Assembly: GCA_023428135.1 (NCBI GenBank)
Contig: JAEYZG010000071.1
Location: forward strand, 1 to 7,464
Direction: 5' to 3'
DNA: 7,464 nucleotides
DNA from: Bacteroidota bacterium
Lineage (GTDB): Bacteria > Bacteroidota > Bacteroidia > Cytophagales > Cytophagaceae
This document shows positions 1-6,354 of the stretch, in pieces; position 1 is the first letter of the stretch; each line of letters opens with the position of its first letter. A program made the translations under genes and the position numbers. The notes beneath the pieces are model-generated. The model did no database searches and had not been told where the DNA came from. It saw only the letters and a list, made by a program, of their open reading frames with translations.

Positions 1-125
1 GGCTGTCCGGTAAAATGAGTACTTTTGTTCATTGTTTGAGTTTAAGGTTTGGTCACCAGAAAACTACAAACAAAAAAGGAGGCTTAATCGCCTCCTTTAA
101 TTTTTTTTTACCGGACAGTAATGGC
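1..125 (+). repeat. Left copy of 125-bp inverted repeat (MITE-like unit 3-118)
   Basis: Positions 1-125 are a perfect reverse complement of 7338-7462. The core unit at 3-118 is 116 bp and is bounded by perfect 13-bp terminal inverted repeats: CTGTCCGGTAAAA at 3-15 and TTTTACCGGACAG at 106-118. It has no coding capacity and carries a terminator-like hairpin at 75-98. Size, terminal repeats and lack of a gene fit a miniature inverted-repeat transposable element, presumably moved by a transposase encoded elsewhere. The identity with the other copy extends 2 bp outside (GG, 1-2) and 7 bp inside (TAATGGC, 119-125), so the shared unit is larger than the terminal repeats alone. No target-site duplication can be seen, because the outer flank is cut by the window edge. 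What I see is the repeat; the mobile-element interpretation is inferred. Confidence 0.85.
72..109. terminator. Bidirectional intrinsic terminator inside the left repeat
   Basis: A 9-bp perfect stem (AAAGGAGGC at 75-83 with GCCTCCTTT at 90-98) closes a 6-nt loop at 84-89. On the plus strand it is followed by AA and nine T (101-109). On the minus strand it is followed by a T-rich tail, the complement of A-rich 68-74. Both directions therefore have the stem-plus-U-tract form of a Rho-independent terminator. On the minus strand it lies about 95 bp after the stop of the transglutaminase-like gene (192-194) and would end that transcript. Confidence 0.8.
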
Positions 126-191
126 ACCAAGCTTAAAGTTTAAAGTCTAAACTGGAAAGATAAGTAATCTGAAGATCATGTAAATTATCGT

Positions 192-756
192 TCAGTTGTT
201 CTCGAAGGAAATGTAATCAATATAAAAATAATCGTTCAATGTTGGGTCGACTGCAAATAGTTCTCCTGTCTTTTGATTCTCAATTATGACGATATCATGG
301 TCTTTTAAAAATGGTGTATCAAAAAATTGGTGAACATTGGTTTTAAATAGATAAAGCTGGGCTATTTGATGTTTTGCCTCCCAGTTTTTATCCAGATTAT
401 ACTTTTTAAAAAGATAGTTACAAGTTGTAGCAAAGAAGGTTGAATAACCAACACAATGTGCAGCTTTAGAATATATAAGCTTATTGGGATCATTCGTCTT
501 TACGTCCACTGAATAGTTTAAATGTTTTACTGTGGTTGAAAGCCCGATTTCTATTATATTCTTAATGTCAGTTGTGGGATTACTTTTTTCATTCGCTTCA
601 ATATAAGAAATAAGGTTTTTATCCTTTGGTAAATAATTTTGTCTTTGTCCGATTGATTTATAAGTAACAATAGTTCTGTATATCCATCCACGGAGAAAGA
701 GGGTGATGGTCAGTAAAAAACAGTATTGAAAGAAGTAGTCGTTTTGTAAATTTCAT
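192..756 (-). pseudogene. Transglutaminase-like membrane-anchored protein, apparently frameshifted
   Basis: The longest intact piece with an accepted start is 105 codons (GTG at 509-507, stop 194-192), but the same frame stays open without ATG, GTG or TTG back to a stop at 755-753. An ATG at 756-754 in another frame encodes MKFTKRLLLSILFF, and skipping one base in the T6 run (complement of A 715-720) joins it to LLTITLFLRGWIYRT. This restores a protein of about 187 residues with a short basic N-terminus and one hydrophobic segment, as in a signal anchor. The C-terminal part has a plausible transglutaminase-like Cys-His-Asp triad: AHCVGYSTFFA (Cys about 101), KDHDIVII (His about 153) and AVDPTLND (Asp about 170). 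The family includes transamidases and cysteine proteases; substrate unknown. The gene may be a pseudogene, a sequencing error in a homopolymer, or phase-variable. The domain call rests on motif spacing only. Confidence 0.6.
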
Positions 757-781
757 TAATAAAAATTGGTGAATAGAAGAG

Positions 782-814
782 CTGATATTTATCATATCAG
801 TTTTTCCTTTTTTT
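782..814 (+). terminator. Possible weak intrinsic terminator upstream of the J-protein gene
   Basis: CTGATAT (782-788) pairs with ATATCAG (794-800) around a 5-nt loop and is followed by TTTTT, CC and seven T (801-814). The form is that of a plus-strand Rho-independent terminator, but the stem has only two G-C pairs. It lies in the gap between the divergent transglutaminase-like gene and the J-protein gene, where it could block read-through from the left into the chaperone cluster. With no plus-strand gene upstream, its use is uncertain; on the minus strand it would sit in the leader of the transglutaminase-like gene. Confidence 0.35.
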
Positions 815-933
815 AGGTACGAATCTTAGTTCCCTTAGTAACAACTACTTTTCAATATATTTTATTTTAATTTCTTATAAGAAATCCTGACTACTCTCAA
901 TTTTATCATTCAACTGATCACTTGAACTTTTCA

Positions 934-964
934 GCTTTTCGCTTTCAGCATTACGCTTTTCGCT
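934..964 (+). promoter_or_regulatory. Direct 10-bp repeats upstream of the J-protein gene
   Basis: GCTTTTCGCT occurs at 934-943 and again at 955-964, with starts 21 bp apart, which is two helical turns. The pair ends 52 bp before the ATG at 1017, a position where an activator or repressor site could act. The rest of the 757-1016 gap is AT-rich and shows no promoter I can support. The stretch is pyrimidine-rich, so the repeat could also be low-complexity decay sequence. Confidence 0.25.
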
Positions 965-1016
965 CTATAAGAACAAGCTTAATACAACACTTGTTTATCT
1001 ATTAGGATCATATCGT

Positions 1017-1943
1017 ATGGAGTATAAAGATTATTATAAAATACTTGGTGTCTCCAAAACTGCTTCGCAGAATGAGATTAAGAAAGCTTTTAAAAAGCTT
1101 GCGGTGAAATATCATCCCGATAAAAATCCGGGAGATAAGGAGGCTGAAACTAAGTTTAAGGAAGCTAATGAAGCCAACAGTGTTCTAAGCGACCCTGAAA
1201 AAAGGAAGCAATACGATGAGATGGGGGATAATTGGAAGTATTATGAGCAAATGAAAAACCAAGGAGGAGGAGGTGCTTATAATCCATTTGGTGGAGGCGG
1301 TTCTTATGAATACAGTAGTTCCGGAGGCTTTGATGCAGAAAGTTTCGCTGATTTTTTTGAAAACATATTCAGCCGTTCAGGAAAAAGTAAGGGGGGATTC
1401 TCTACCGGTGGCCGATCTTATAAAGGGAACGATTATCAGGCAGAACTGGAAATAACTCTGGAAGAAGCCTATAGAGGCACAGAAAAAATTGTAAATGTTA
1501 ACGGACAGCCTTTAAGGATAAAGTTGAAACCTGGAATCGCTGATGAACAAATTATAAAGCTTAAGGAAAAAGGTGGCCAGGGTGCAGGAGGAGGAAAACC
1601 TGGAGACCTATTTATTACTATACGAGTCGTGAATCATTATAAATATGAGCGTATAGGAGATAACCTTTATGTAGATTTTCCTGTGGATCTGTATACTTTG
1701 ATATTGGGTGGAAAAGCAGAAGTAAATACCTTAAAAGGGATGATAAAGTTGGATATTCCCAAGGGAACAGACAATGCTAAAGTATTAAGATTAAAAAATC
1801 TGGGAATGCCGGTTTATAATGAATCCGGAAAGTTCGGTGATTTATATGCAAAGGTACTTGTTCAGTTACCTAAAAATTTATCAGAAAAGGAGGAAGCTTT
1901 ATTCAAAGAGCTGGCCTCTTTAAGAGAATATGCTAAAGTTTAA
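1017..1943 (+). CDS. cbpA: CbpA-type (class B) DnaJ co-chaperone
   Basis: A 308-residue J-protein. The J domain covers residues 1-70 with the HPD motif at 33-35 (KYHPDKNPG) that stimulates DnaK ATP hydrolysis. A Gly/Phe-rich linker follows (about 83-133). There is no cysteine-rich zinc-finger domain, so it is not canonical DnaJ. Two beta-rich C-terminal substrate-binding domains run from about 139 to 285 (ITLEEAYRGTEK, LKPGIADEQIIKLKEKG, GDLYAKVLVQLP), the layout and size of E. coli CbpA (306 aa). It acts in the cytoplasm, delivering unfolded clients to DnaK. The start MEYKDYYKILGV is the usual J-domain N-terminus, so ATG 1017 is secure. The next gene starts 3 bp after the stop, implying one transcript. 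The CbpM regulator often found next to cbpA is not recognisable here. The symbol reflects architecture rather than proven orthology. Confidence 0.93.
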   Translation: MEYKDYYKILGVSKTASQNEIKKAFKKLAVKYHPDKNPGDKEAETKFKEANEANSVLSDPEKRKQYDEMGDNWKYYEQMKNQGGGGAYNPFGGGGSYEYSSSGGFDAESFADFFENIFSRSGKSKGGFSTGGRSYKGNDYQAELEITLEEAYRGTEKIVNVNGQPLRIKLKPGIADEQIIKLKEKGGQGAGGGKPGDLFITIRVVNHYKYERIGDNLYVDFPVDLYTLILGGKAEVNTLKGMIKLDIPKGTDNAKVLRLKNLGMPVYNESGKFGDLYAKVLVQLPKNLSEKEEALFKELASLREYAKV

Positions 1944-1946
1944 TTT

Positions 1947-2327
1947 ATGGCATTTGAAATTCAATTATATAATTATGCTCCCTTTATTGAGGAAGATAGT
2001 TTAAAAAAGGTCATAGCTTCTTTGCCTGAACCCTCAGAATACTTAAGTCATCTTTGGAAAACTATAGGCCATGAAGAGGATGACTTCGAAGAGGCTGTGT
2101 GTAGGGCTAAAATGATCCTTCAGTCTCTTCATATTCCTGAAGAACTTAACTTTAAAAAAATATTCAGAAGTTATGATGGCCATACTATAATGGCTGATTA
2201 TAAAATTTCAGAGCTGGGAAGTTATTTGATTATTATGAATGGAAATCCATCGCATGAGATAACTTCAGGATTTCAGTTGCACCTGTTACAGCGTTTTTTC
2301 AATGCAGGAAAGAAAAACTATATGTAA
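1947..2327 (+). CDS. Small protein with a DinD/BRO-like pattern, partner of the J-protein gene
   Basis: A 126-residue soluble, acidic protein whose ATG lies 3 bp after the J-protein stop, so it is almost certainly co-transcribed and translationally coupled. It lacks a signal peptide or membrane segment. It has no convincing match to CbpM, the usual cbpA neighbour. By eye, residues about 33-118 follow the order of motifs remembered from DinD (damage-inducible protein D) and BRO-N proteins: a LxxxIG/GY-type turn, DFEEAVCRAK (46-55) like the FExAIxRAK helix, a NFKKIF element (68-73) like HFxK, then ADYKISELGSYLIIMNGNP (83-101) like DYxLSRxACYLIAxNGDP, and a Gln-containing helix (FQLHLLQRFF). This is pattern memory, not an alignment. 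DinD biology involves DNA damage, but no function can be assigned here. An alternative is an unrelated small partner specific to this J-protein. Confidence 0.85.
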   Translation: MAFEIQLYNYAPFIEEDSLKKVIASLPEPSEYLSHLWKTIGHEEDDFEEAVCRAKMILQSLHIPEELNFKKIFRSYDGHTIMADYKISELGSYLIIMNGNPSHEITSGFQLHLLQRFFNAGKKNYM

Positions 2328-2377
2328 GTGTTTGTTTGTTGTGATTATAAGAAGGAATTTAAAAAGTTATTCTGATT

Positions 2378-3229
2378 ATGAAAAAGATTCTTTGTCCGGT
2401 AGATTTCTCTGATGTTTCATACAGAGGAGTAAATTTTGCCAATGAAATAATTAAAATTACTGGAGGGGCGCTGATTTTAATAAATCTGTATCACATCACT
2501 CCAATAGAACCGGGAACTGCAAGCTATCTGTCAAGTGATATTGTTACTGAAGCGGAGGAAGAAGCGAGACGAGGCTTGCAGGATATTATCAATGGTTTAT
2601 CCAAAGGAGATAATGTAATTTATGACTACGTTGTAAAATATGGAATTCCGGAAGATGAAATACCACATTTTGCAAGGAGAGAAAATATTGACATGATTGT
2701 CATGGGAACTGAAGGAGCAGAAGGTTTGAAGAAAATTTTTATGGGCTCTGTTACAGCTACAGTAGCAGAAGAATCAGGCTGTCCGGTATTGGTAGTGCCA
2801 TCCAATGTAGAATACCATCCGATCAAACAAATAGTATATGCTACTGATCTTAAAGGAAATGAAACAGAAGGTATTTCTTTTGTGGTTGAACTAGCTCAGT
2901 TGTTCGATGCTCAGATTTCATTTTTCAGTATCCAGAAAAAACATAATTATAAAGAGGAAGAAGAATTTATAAAATATGCTTTAGATAAATTACTTTTCAA
3001 TCAGTCATATGGAAAAATGAGTTTCGACCTGAATGAAGGTGAAGATATTGAAACTGGTATTAATGCTTATGCTAAAAAAAAGAATGCTGATGTTCTGGTG
3101 TTGGCTACGCATGAAAGAAGCTTTCTGAAGAAAATATTTTCTCGTAGCAGGACAAAAGAAATTATATATAATCCTGAATTGCCTATACTAGCCGTACATA
3201 AAGTAGAAGAGCACGTATCAGCCAAATAG
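2378..3229 (+). CDS. Universal stress protein with two UspA domains
   Basis: A 283-residue cytoplasmic protein with two tandem Usp domains (about 1-141 and 149-275), twice the size of single-domain UspA. Domain 1 begins with the typical KKILCPVDFSD strand (Asp 9) and carries the ATP-binding motif G-x2-G-x9-G-S: G110, G113, G123, S124, followed by SGCPVLVVPS. Domain 2 keeps the fold (QIVYATDLKG, ADVLVLATHERS, ELPILAVHK) but its glycine motif is replaced by THERSFLKKIFSRSRT, so it probably does not bind ATP the same way. Proteins of this family help cells survive starvation, oxidative and other stresses. The gene starts 50 bp after the DinD-like gene with a purine-rich AAGAAGGA upstream and is likely the last gene of the chaperone cluster. 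No clear terminator follows before the convergent gene at 3287. Confidence 0.93.
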   Translation: MKKILCPVDFSDVSYRGVNFANEIIKITGGALILINLYHITPIEPGTASYLSSDIVTEAEEEARRGLQDIINGLSKGDNVIYDYVVKYGIPEDEIPHFARRENIDMIVMGTEGAEGLKKIFMGSVTATVAEESGCPVLVVPSNVEYHPIKQIVYATDLKGNETEGISFVVELAQLFDAQISFFSIQKKHNYKEEEEFIKYALDKLLFNQSYGKMSFDLNEGEDIETGINAYAKKKNADVLVLATHERSFLKKIFSRSRTKEIIYNPELPILAVHKVEEHVSAK

Positions 3230-3286
3230 TAAAACAGATTTAAACCTTCATTTTATATTTTGAAATAAGTTAGGGAAAAGCTTGGC

Positions 3287-3523
3287 TTAATTATTACCCT
3301 TAGTGCCAAAGCTGAATCCGATATTTGACTTATTGACATTTTTCTTTGATGCTTTAAAAGTGACATAGAGATAGTTTTCCTGAAATGTAACAGAAGGAAA
3401 ATTATCTACAATATTGTATTCCTTTGAAAGTTCATCAATAATAGATTCTACGTCTGTTATTGCAACTCCATTGTTATCAAATTTTAACTCGATTCTTTTC
3501 GTAACAATCTGTATATTTTTCAT
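3287..3523 (-). CDS. Hypothetical 78-aa protein
   Basis: A small minus-strand ORF (ATG 3523-3521) that lies in its own gap, not opposite another gene, which favours a real gene. Composition looks protein-like: an N-terminal strand (IQIVTKRIELKF), an amphipathic helix (VESIIDELSKEYN, about 25-37), then two strands (SVTFQENYLYVTFKA, 44-58) and a polar tail. There is no signal peptide, transmembrane segment, cysteine or recognisable motif. It converges with the Usp gene (57 bp apart) and diverges from the YihY gene, so it has its own promoter if expressed. I do not recognise the family; it could be a small adaptor or regulator, or an unexpressed ORF. Confidence 0.55.
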   Translation of the reverse strand: MKNIQIVTKRIELKFDNNGVAITDVESIIDELSKEYNIVDNFPSVTFQENYLYVTFKASKKNVNKSNIGFSFGTKGNN

Positions 3524-3734
3524 AAATAATTTTTCTAAAGATTATATAAAATGATACTCCATTGAGAAAGCCACCTAACTAAAGTAATGATATAATTTTA
3601 ATATAATTCTTGTAATATTCAAATTGTTTTTCCCTTATCTGTAGAATATCCCCCCTTTATTTTCTCAGAATAATAAAAACAAAAAGAGGAAAAAGGCTTT
3701 ATGTTGGAAGTATAATGTCTGATGGAGGGCATCA
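3524..3734. promoter_or_regulatory. 211-bp divergent intergenic region with ribosome binding site for the YihY gene
   Basis: This AT-rich gap separates the minus-strand 78-aa gene from the plus-strand YihY-SulP cluster, so promoters for both directions should lie here. A GGAGG at 3724-3728, 6 bp before ATG 3735, is one of the few good Shine-Dalgarno sequences in the window and fixes that start over the out-of-frame ATG at 3722. TATAAT occurs at 3711-3716 but has no matching -35 box, and a clear Bacteroidota-type TAnnTTTG element is not visible, so no promoter is claimed. A run of six C lies in the region just before the purine-rich stretch at 3678-3695. Confidence 0.4.
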
Positions 3735-4640
3735 ATGTACCGGAGAATTTTGTATACAATAACAAGGGACTTTTCCATTCTTGGGAAACTGATTTTTGAA
3801 GCTTACAAGGAGTGGGTTAAAGATAAAGGTACAAATCTTGCTACTGGTCTGGCATTTTATCAGTCTTTGTCAATTGCCCCATTGGTGGCATTTGTATATG
3901 TACTTTCTTTAAAGACATTTGGTTTACAAAAAACTAAAGAGGTAATTCTACCTTTAATAGCTGATTTTTTTCCTCCCAATTTTATAGATGTAATAAAGTT
4001 TTTGCTGACAAGAGAGAAAGGGTTTCCTCCTTCAGATGAGTCAACCTTTGCTGGTGTTACTATTGTGACATTTATATTAGGAACGGTTAATTATTTTGCA
4101 CAGCTTAAAGATTCCATAGAGCTTATATGGGGAGATATCCGCGATCGCTTTGGCCTAATTGAAGCAATCAAAAGAAACTATGATGATGTGAAAACCACTG
4201 TGTCTTCATTGTTTGTTATTGCCATCTTTGTAATAATCAATGGCATATTAAATCCTTTTATAGACCATACATTGGTGATTTCAGTTGATTATGATTTTGG
4301 AATTGAAATAATGAAAGTTGCAATACAAATATTTTTTATATCTGTTCTTTATACATTTTTCTTCAAATCTATGCCACCACATTCTGTGAGTCTAAGGGAA
4401 GCTCTTCCTGCAGGAATTCTTGGAGGAATATTGCTGGAAATAGGGAGAGAAATTATGATTGTAATTGTAGGCAAAGAAATAGATACCAGTATCACTGCAT
4501 CTTTACTAGCATTTCAGCTTTGGTTCTTTTACAGCAATTGTGTGCTTATGTACTCGGCTGAGTTTTCTAAGGTATATGTTTTTTATAAAAGGAATACCAC
4601 ACTCAAAAATATAAAATATTTTTACCCTAAAAATGAATGA
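3735..4640 (+). CDS. YihY/BrkB-family inner membrane protein
   Basis: A 301-residue integral membrane protein with about six hydrophobic segments (roughly 37-60, 105-123, 155-175, 193-211, 223-245, 252-280). Family marks are the N-terminal ATGLAFYQSLSIAPL stretch (36-50), an IWGDIRDR segment (131-138) like the usual IWxxxxxR, and KSMPPHSVSLREALPAGILGG (211-231), which matches the P-x-R-x-A-x-x-G region before a membrane helix. The family was once called ribonuclease BN, wrongly; its real role is unsettled, and export or envelope functions have been proposed. The start at 3735 is supported by GGAGG 6 bp upstream. Its last 8 bp overlap the SulP gene, so the two are expected to be co-translated and may work together at the membrane. 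Confidence 0.88.
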   Translation: MYRRILYTITRDFSILGKLIFEAYKEWVKDKGTNLATGLAFYQSLSIAPLVAFVYVLSLKTFGLQKTKEVILPLIADFFPPNFIDVIKFLLTREKGFPPSDESTFAGVTIVTFILGTVNYFAQLKDSIELIWGDIRDRFGLIEAIKRNYDDVKTTVSSLFVIAIFVIINGILNPFIDHTLVISVDYDFGIEIMKVAIQIFFISVLYTFFFKSMPPHSVSLREALPAGILGGILLEIGREIMIVIVGKEIDTSITASLLAFQLWFFYSNCVLMYSAEFSKVYVFYKRNTTLKNIKYFYPKNE

Positions 4641-6294
4641 AAGGAAGAAGCATAGTGGCAAAAGACTGAAGTTTCCTCAGGATATAATAGCGGCAGCTAT
4701 AGGAAGTATTGCTGCATTACCTGAAGGTATGGCTCTCGGTGCTATGGCTGGTATGAATCCTATTCATGGTTTGTATGCTTCTATCATTGGGCCTTTTATT
4801 GGATCATGGACTACAAGTTCTGTATACATGGTTGTGTCAACTACTGGAGCTTTGGCTTTGGCAACAAGGGGGGCATTGCATGGTATCAGCCAAGATGAAA
4901 AGATTTCCGTTCTGGTATTGATTACAGTTCTTGCCGGTCTTATTCAGATTCTGATGGGTATTTTTAGACTTGGATTTCTTATGAGGTTTGTTTCAAACTC
5001 AGTAATGAGAGGATTTTTGAGTGCAGTAGCTTTAACTATTGTTCTAAGTCAGTTTTCAGATATTTCTGGTTATTATGGAAGTAAGCATAGTAATAAAGTC
5101 CTGAAGGCTTTGGATGTTATTTTACACTATAAAGAATTTAATCTCTATGCATTGGGCATAGCAATGTTGACAATCATTCTAACCCTTTACCTTGAAAGCA
5201 CCAAACTCAAAAATTTTTCCATGTTTTTTTCTTTAGCGGCAGCCACACTTACCACTTTTTTTATAAAAATATCACTCAGACTTGTTGGAGATGAAAATAA
5301 AATTCCGAATGAGTTGCCTTCATTGGTATTGCCTCAATATGAAAACATTCCAGATGTTTTTATTTCATCTTTAGCCATTGCACTTATAGGTTTCATACAA
5401 GGCGCAGGCGTTAGTCATATGAGACCTAATCCTAATGGAAAATATCCGGACTCAAACAAGGATTTGAGGGGAGAAGGGTTTGCAAACTTAGCTTCCGGAA
5501 TTTTTACTGGCATACCTGTTGGTGGGTCTGTTAGTCATACATCTGTGTTGACTTCAGCTGGTGCGTATTCCAGATGGGCCACTTTTATTTCAGCTCTTAT
5601 GATTGGATTGCTTGTATTTACTATGAGCGGATTCATTGAGCAATTACCTATGGCAGCCTTAGGAGGCATTTTGGTTATTTCAGGGTTTTCATCTCTTAAC
5701 CGGGAAGGGATTTTGACAATATGGGAAACCAGCGTTCAGGCCAGGTGTATTATGAGTTTTACTTTTGTTGCCACACTTGCTGTTCCTATTCAGTATGCTG
5801 TGCTCGGTTCAGTGGTGCTTACATTTATCTTGCATATTATAGAGGCTTCAAATAGGGTTAAGTTAAAAGCATTGATAGTAGCAGATGATGGTTTCCTGAA
5901 AGAGATACCTCCACCATCTCAAATTTCAAGTAATGAAGTGGTAATGCTACATCCCTCAGGAAGCCTTTTTTTTGCCGGAGCATATGTGTTGAAAGAGCTT
6001 TTACCAAAAGCAGATAATGCAAAACATTCTGTTATAATCATTGGGCTAAGAGGAAGAAAAGAAATAGGAAGTACTTTTGTTACTGTTATTAAAGAATACC
6101 ATGAACACCTCAAAGAACATCATTGCATTTTGAAATTGGTTGGAGTAGGCCAGGTTGTCTATCATCAGCTGGTTAGAACAGATTTATTGGAAGAGATAGG
6201 AAAAGAAAATGTATATCGTTTTGATACTGAGTTGGGAAGGCCTATGATGCATGCCCGCAAAGATGGATATCAATGGATTCAAGAGCAACAGTAG
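4633..6294 (+). CDS. SulP-family anion transporter with C-terminal STAS domain
   Basis: A 553-residue transporter of the SulP/SLC26 family. The N-terminal signature is clear: FPQDIIAAAIGSIAALPEGMA (14-34), then AGMNPIHGLYAS (39-50). The membrane domain, with many hydrophobic helices, runs to about 405 and includes GFANLASGIFTGIPVGGSVSH (282-302), the conserved region near the transport site. A cytoplasmic STAS domain follows (about 434-535) with LRGRKEIGSTF (472-482), a form seen in many bacterial SulP proteins that lacks the DSTG-type phosphorylation motif of anti-sigma-factor antagonists. Members carry sulfate, bicarbonate or other anions; the substrate cannot be told from sequence. Length is typical. 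Its ATG lies inside the YihY gene (8-bp overlap). The next gene, an FGE, handles sulfatases, which makes sulfate a natural but unproven guess. Confidence 0.93.
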   Translation: MNERKKHSGKRLKFPQDIIAAAIGSIAALPEGMALGAMAGMNPIHGLYASIIGPFIGSWTTSSVYMVVSTTGALALATRGALHGISQDEKISVLVLITVLAGLIQILMGIFRLGFLMRFVSNSVMRGFLSAVALTIVLSQFSDISGYYGSKHSNKVLKALDVILHYKEFNLYALGIAMLTIILTLYLESTKLKNFSMFFSLAAATLTTFFIKISLRLVGDENKIPNELPSLVLPQYENIPDVFISSLAIALIGFIQGAGVSHMRPNPNGKYPDSNKDLRGEGFANLASGIFTGIPVGGSVSHTSVLTSAGAYSRWATFISALMIGLLVFTMSGFIEQLPMAALGGILVISGFSSLNREGILTIWETSVQARCIMSFTFVATLAVPIQYAVLGSVVLTFILHIIEASNRVKLKALIVADDGFLKEIPPPSQISSNEVVMLHPSGSLFFAGAYVLKELLPKADNAKHSVIIIGLRGRKEIGSTFVTVIKEYHEHLKEHHCILKLVGVGQVVYHQLVRTDLLEEIGKENVYRFDTELGRPMMHARKDGYQWIQEQQ

Positions 6295-6354
6295 CTTTTA
6301 AACATATATTTTTACCGCAGGTTTGTATCATTAGTTTACAACAGATGCATACTT

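Noticed and set aside
136..153. AGTTTA/TAAACT short inverted repeat after the transglutaminase-like gene.
   Set aside because: A 6-bp AT-rich stem with one G-C pair and no T tract is not a credible terminator, and the repeat hairpin nearby serves that role.
1947..2327. Considered as CbpM, the usual partner of CbpA.
   Set aside because: I see no MerR-like helix-turn-helix pattern typical of CbpM, and the conserved stretches resemble DinD/BRO better.
2777..2788. GGCTGTCCGGTA, an exact match to the first 12 bp of the repeat, inside the Usp gene; a shorter match at 2393-2401.
   Set aside because: Both encode the conserved Cys-Pro-Val of Usp domains (SGCPVL and LCPVDF) and lack the rest of the repeat, so they are chance matches from codon use.
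3711..3716. TATAAT as a sigma-70 type -10 box for the YihY gene.
   Set aside because: There is no -35 box at suitable distance and Bacteroidota mostly use a different -7 element; in AT-rich DNA this hexamer is expected by chance.
6310..6320. TTTTACCGCAG between the SulP and FGE genes resembles the repeat end TTTTACCGGACAG.
   Set aside because: Only the first eight bases match and no second end or hairpin is nearby; too short to be called a remnant.
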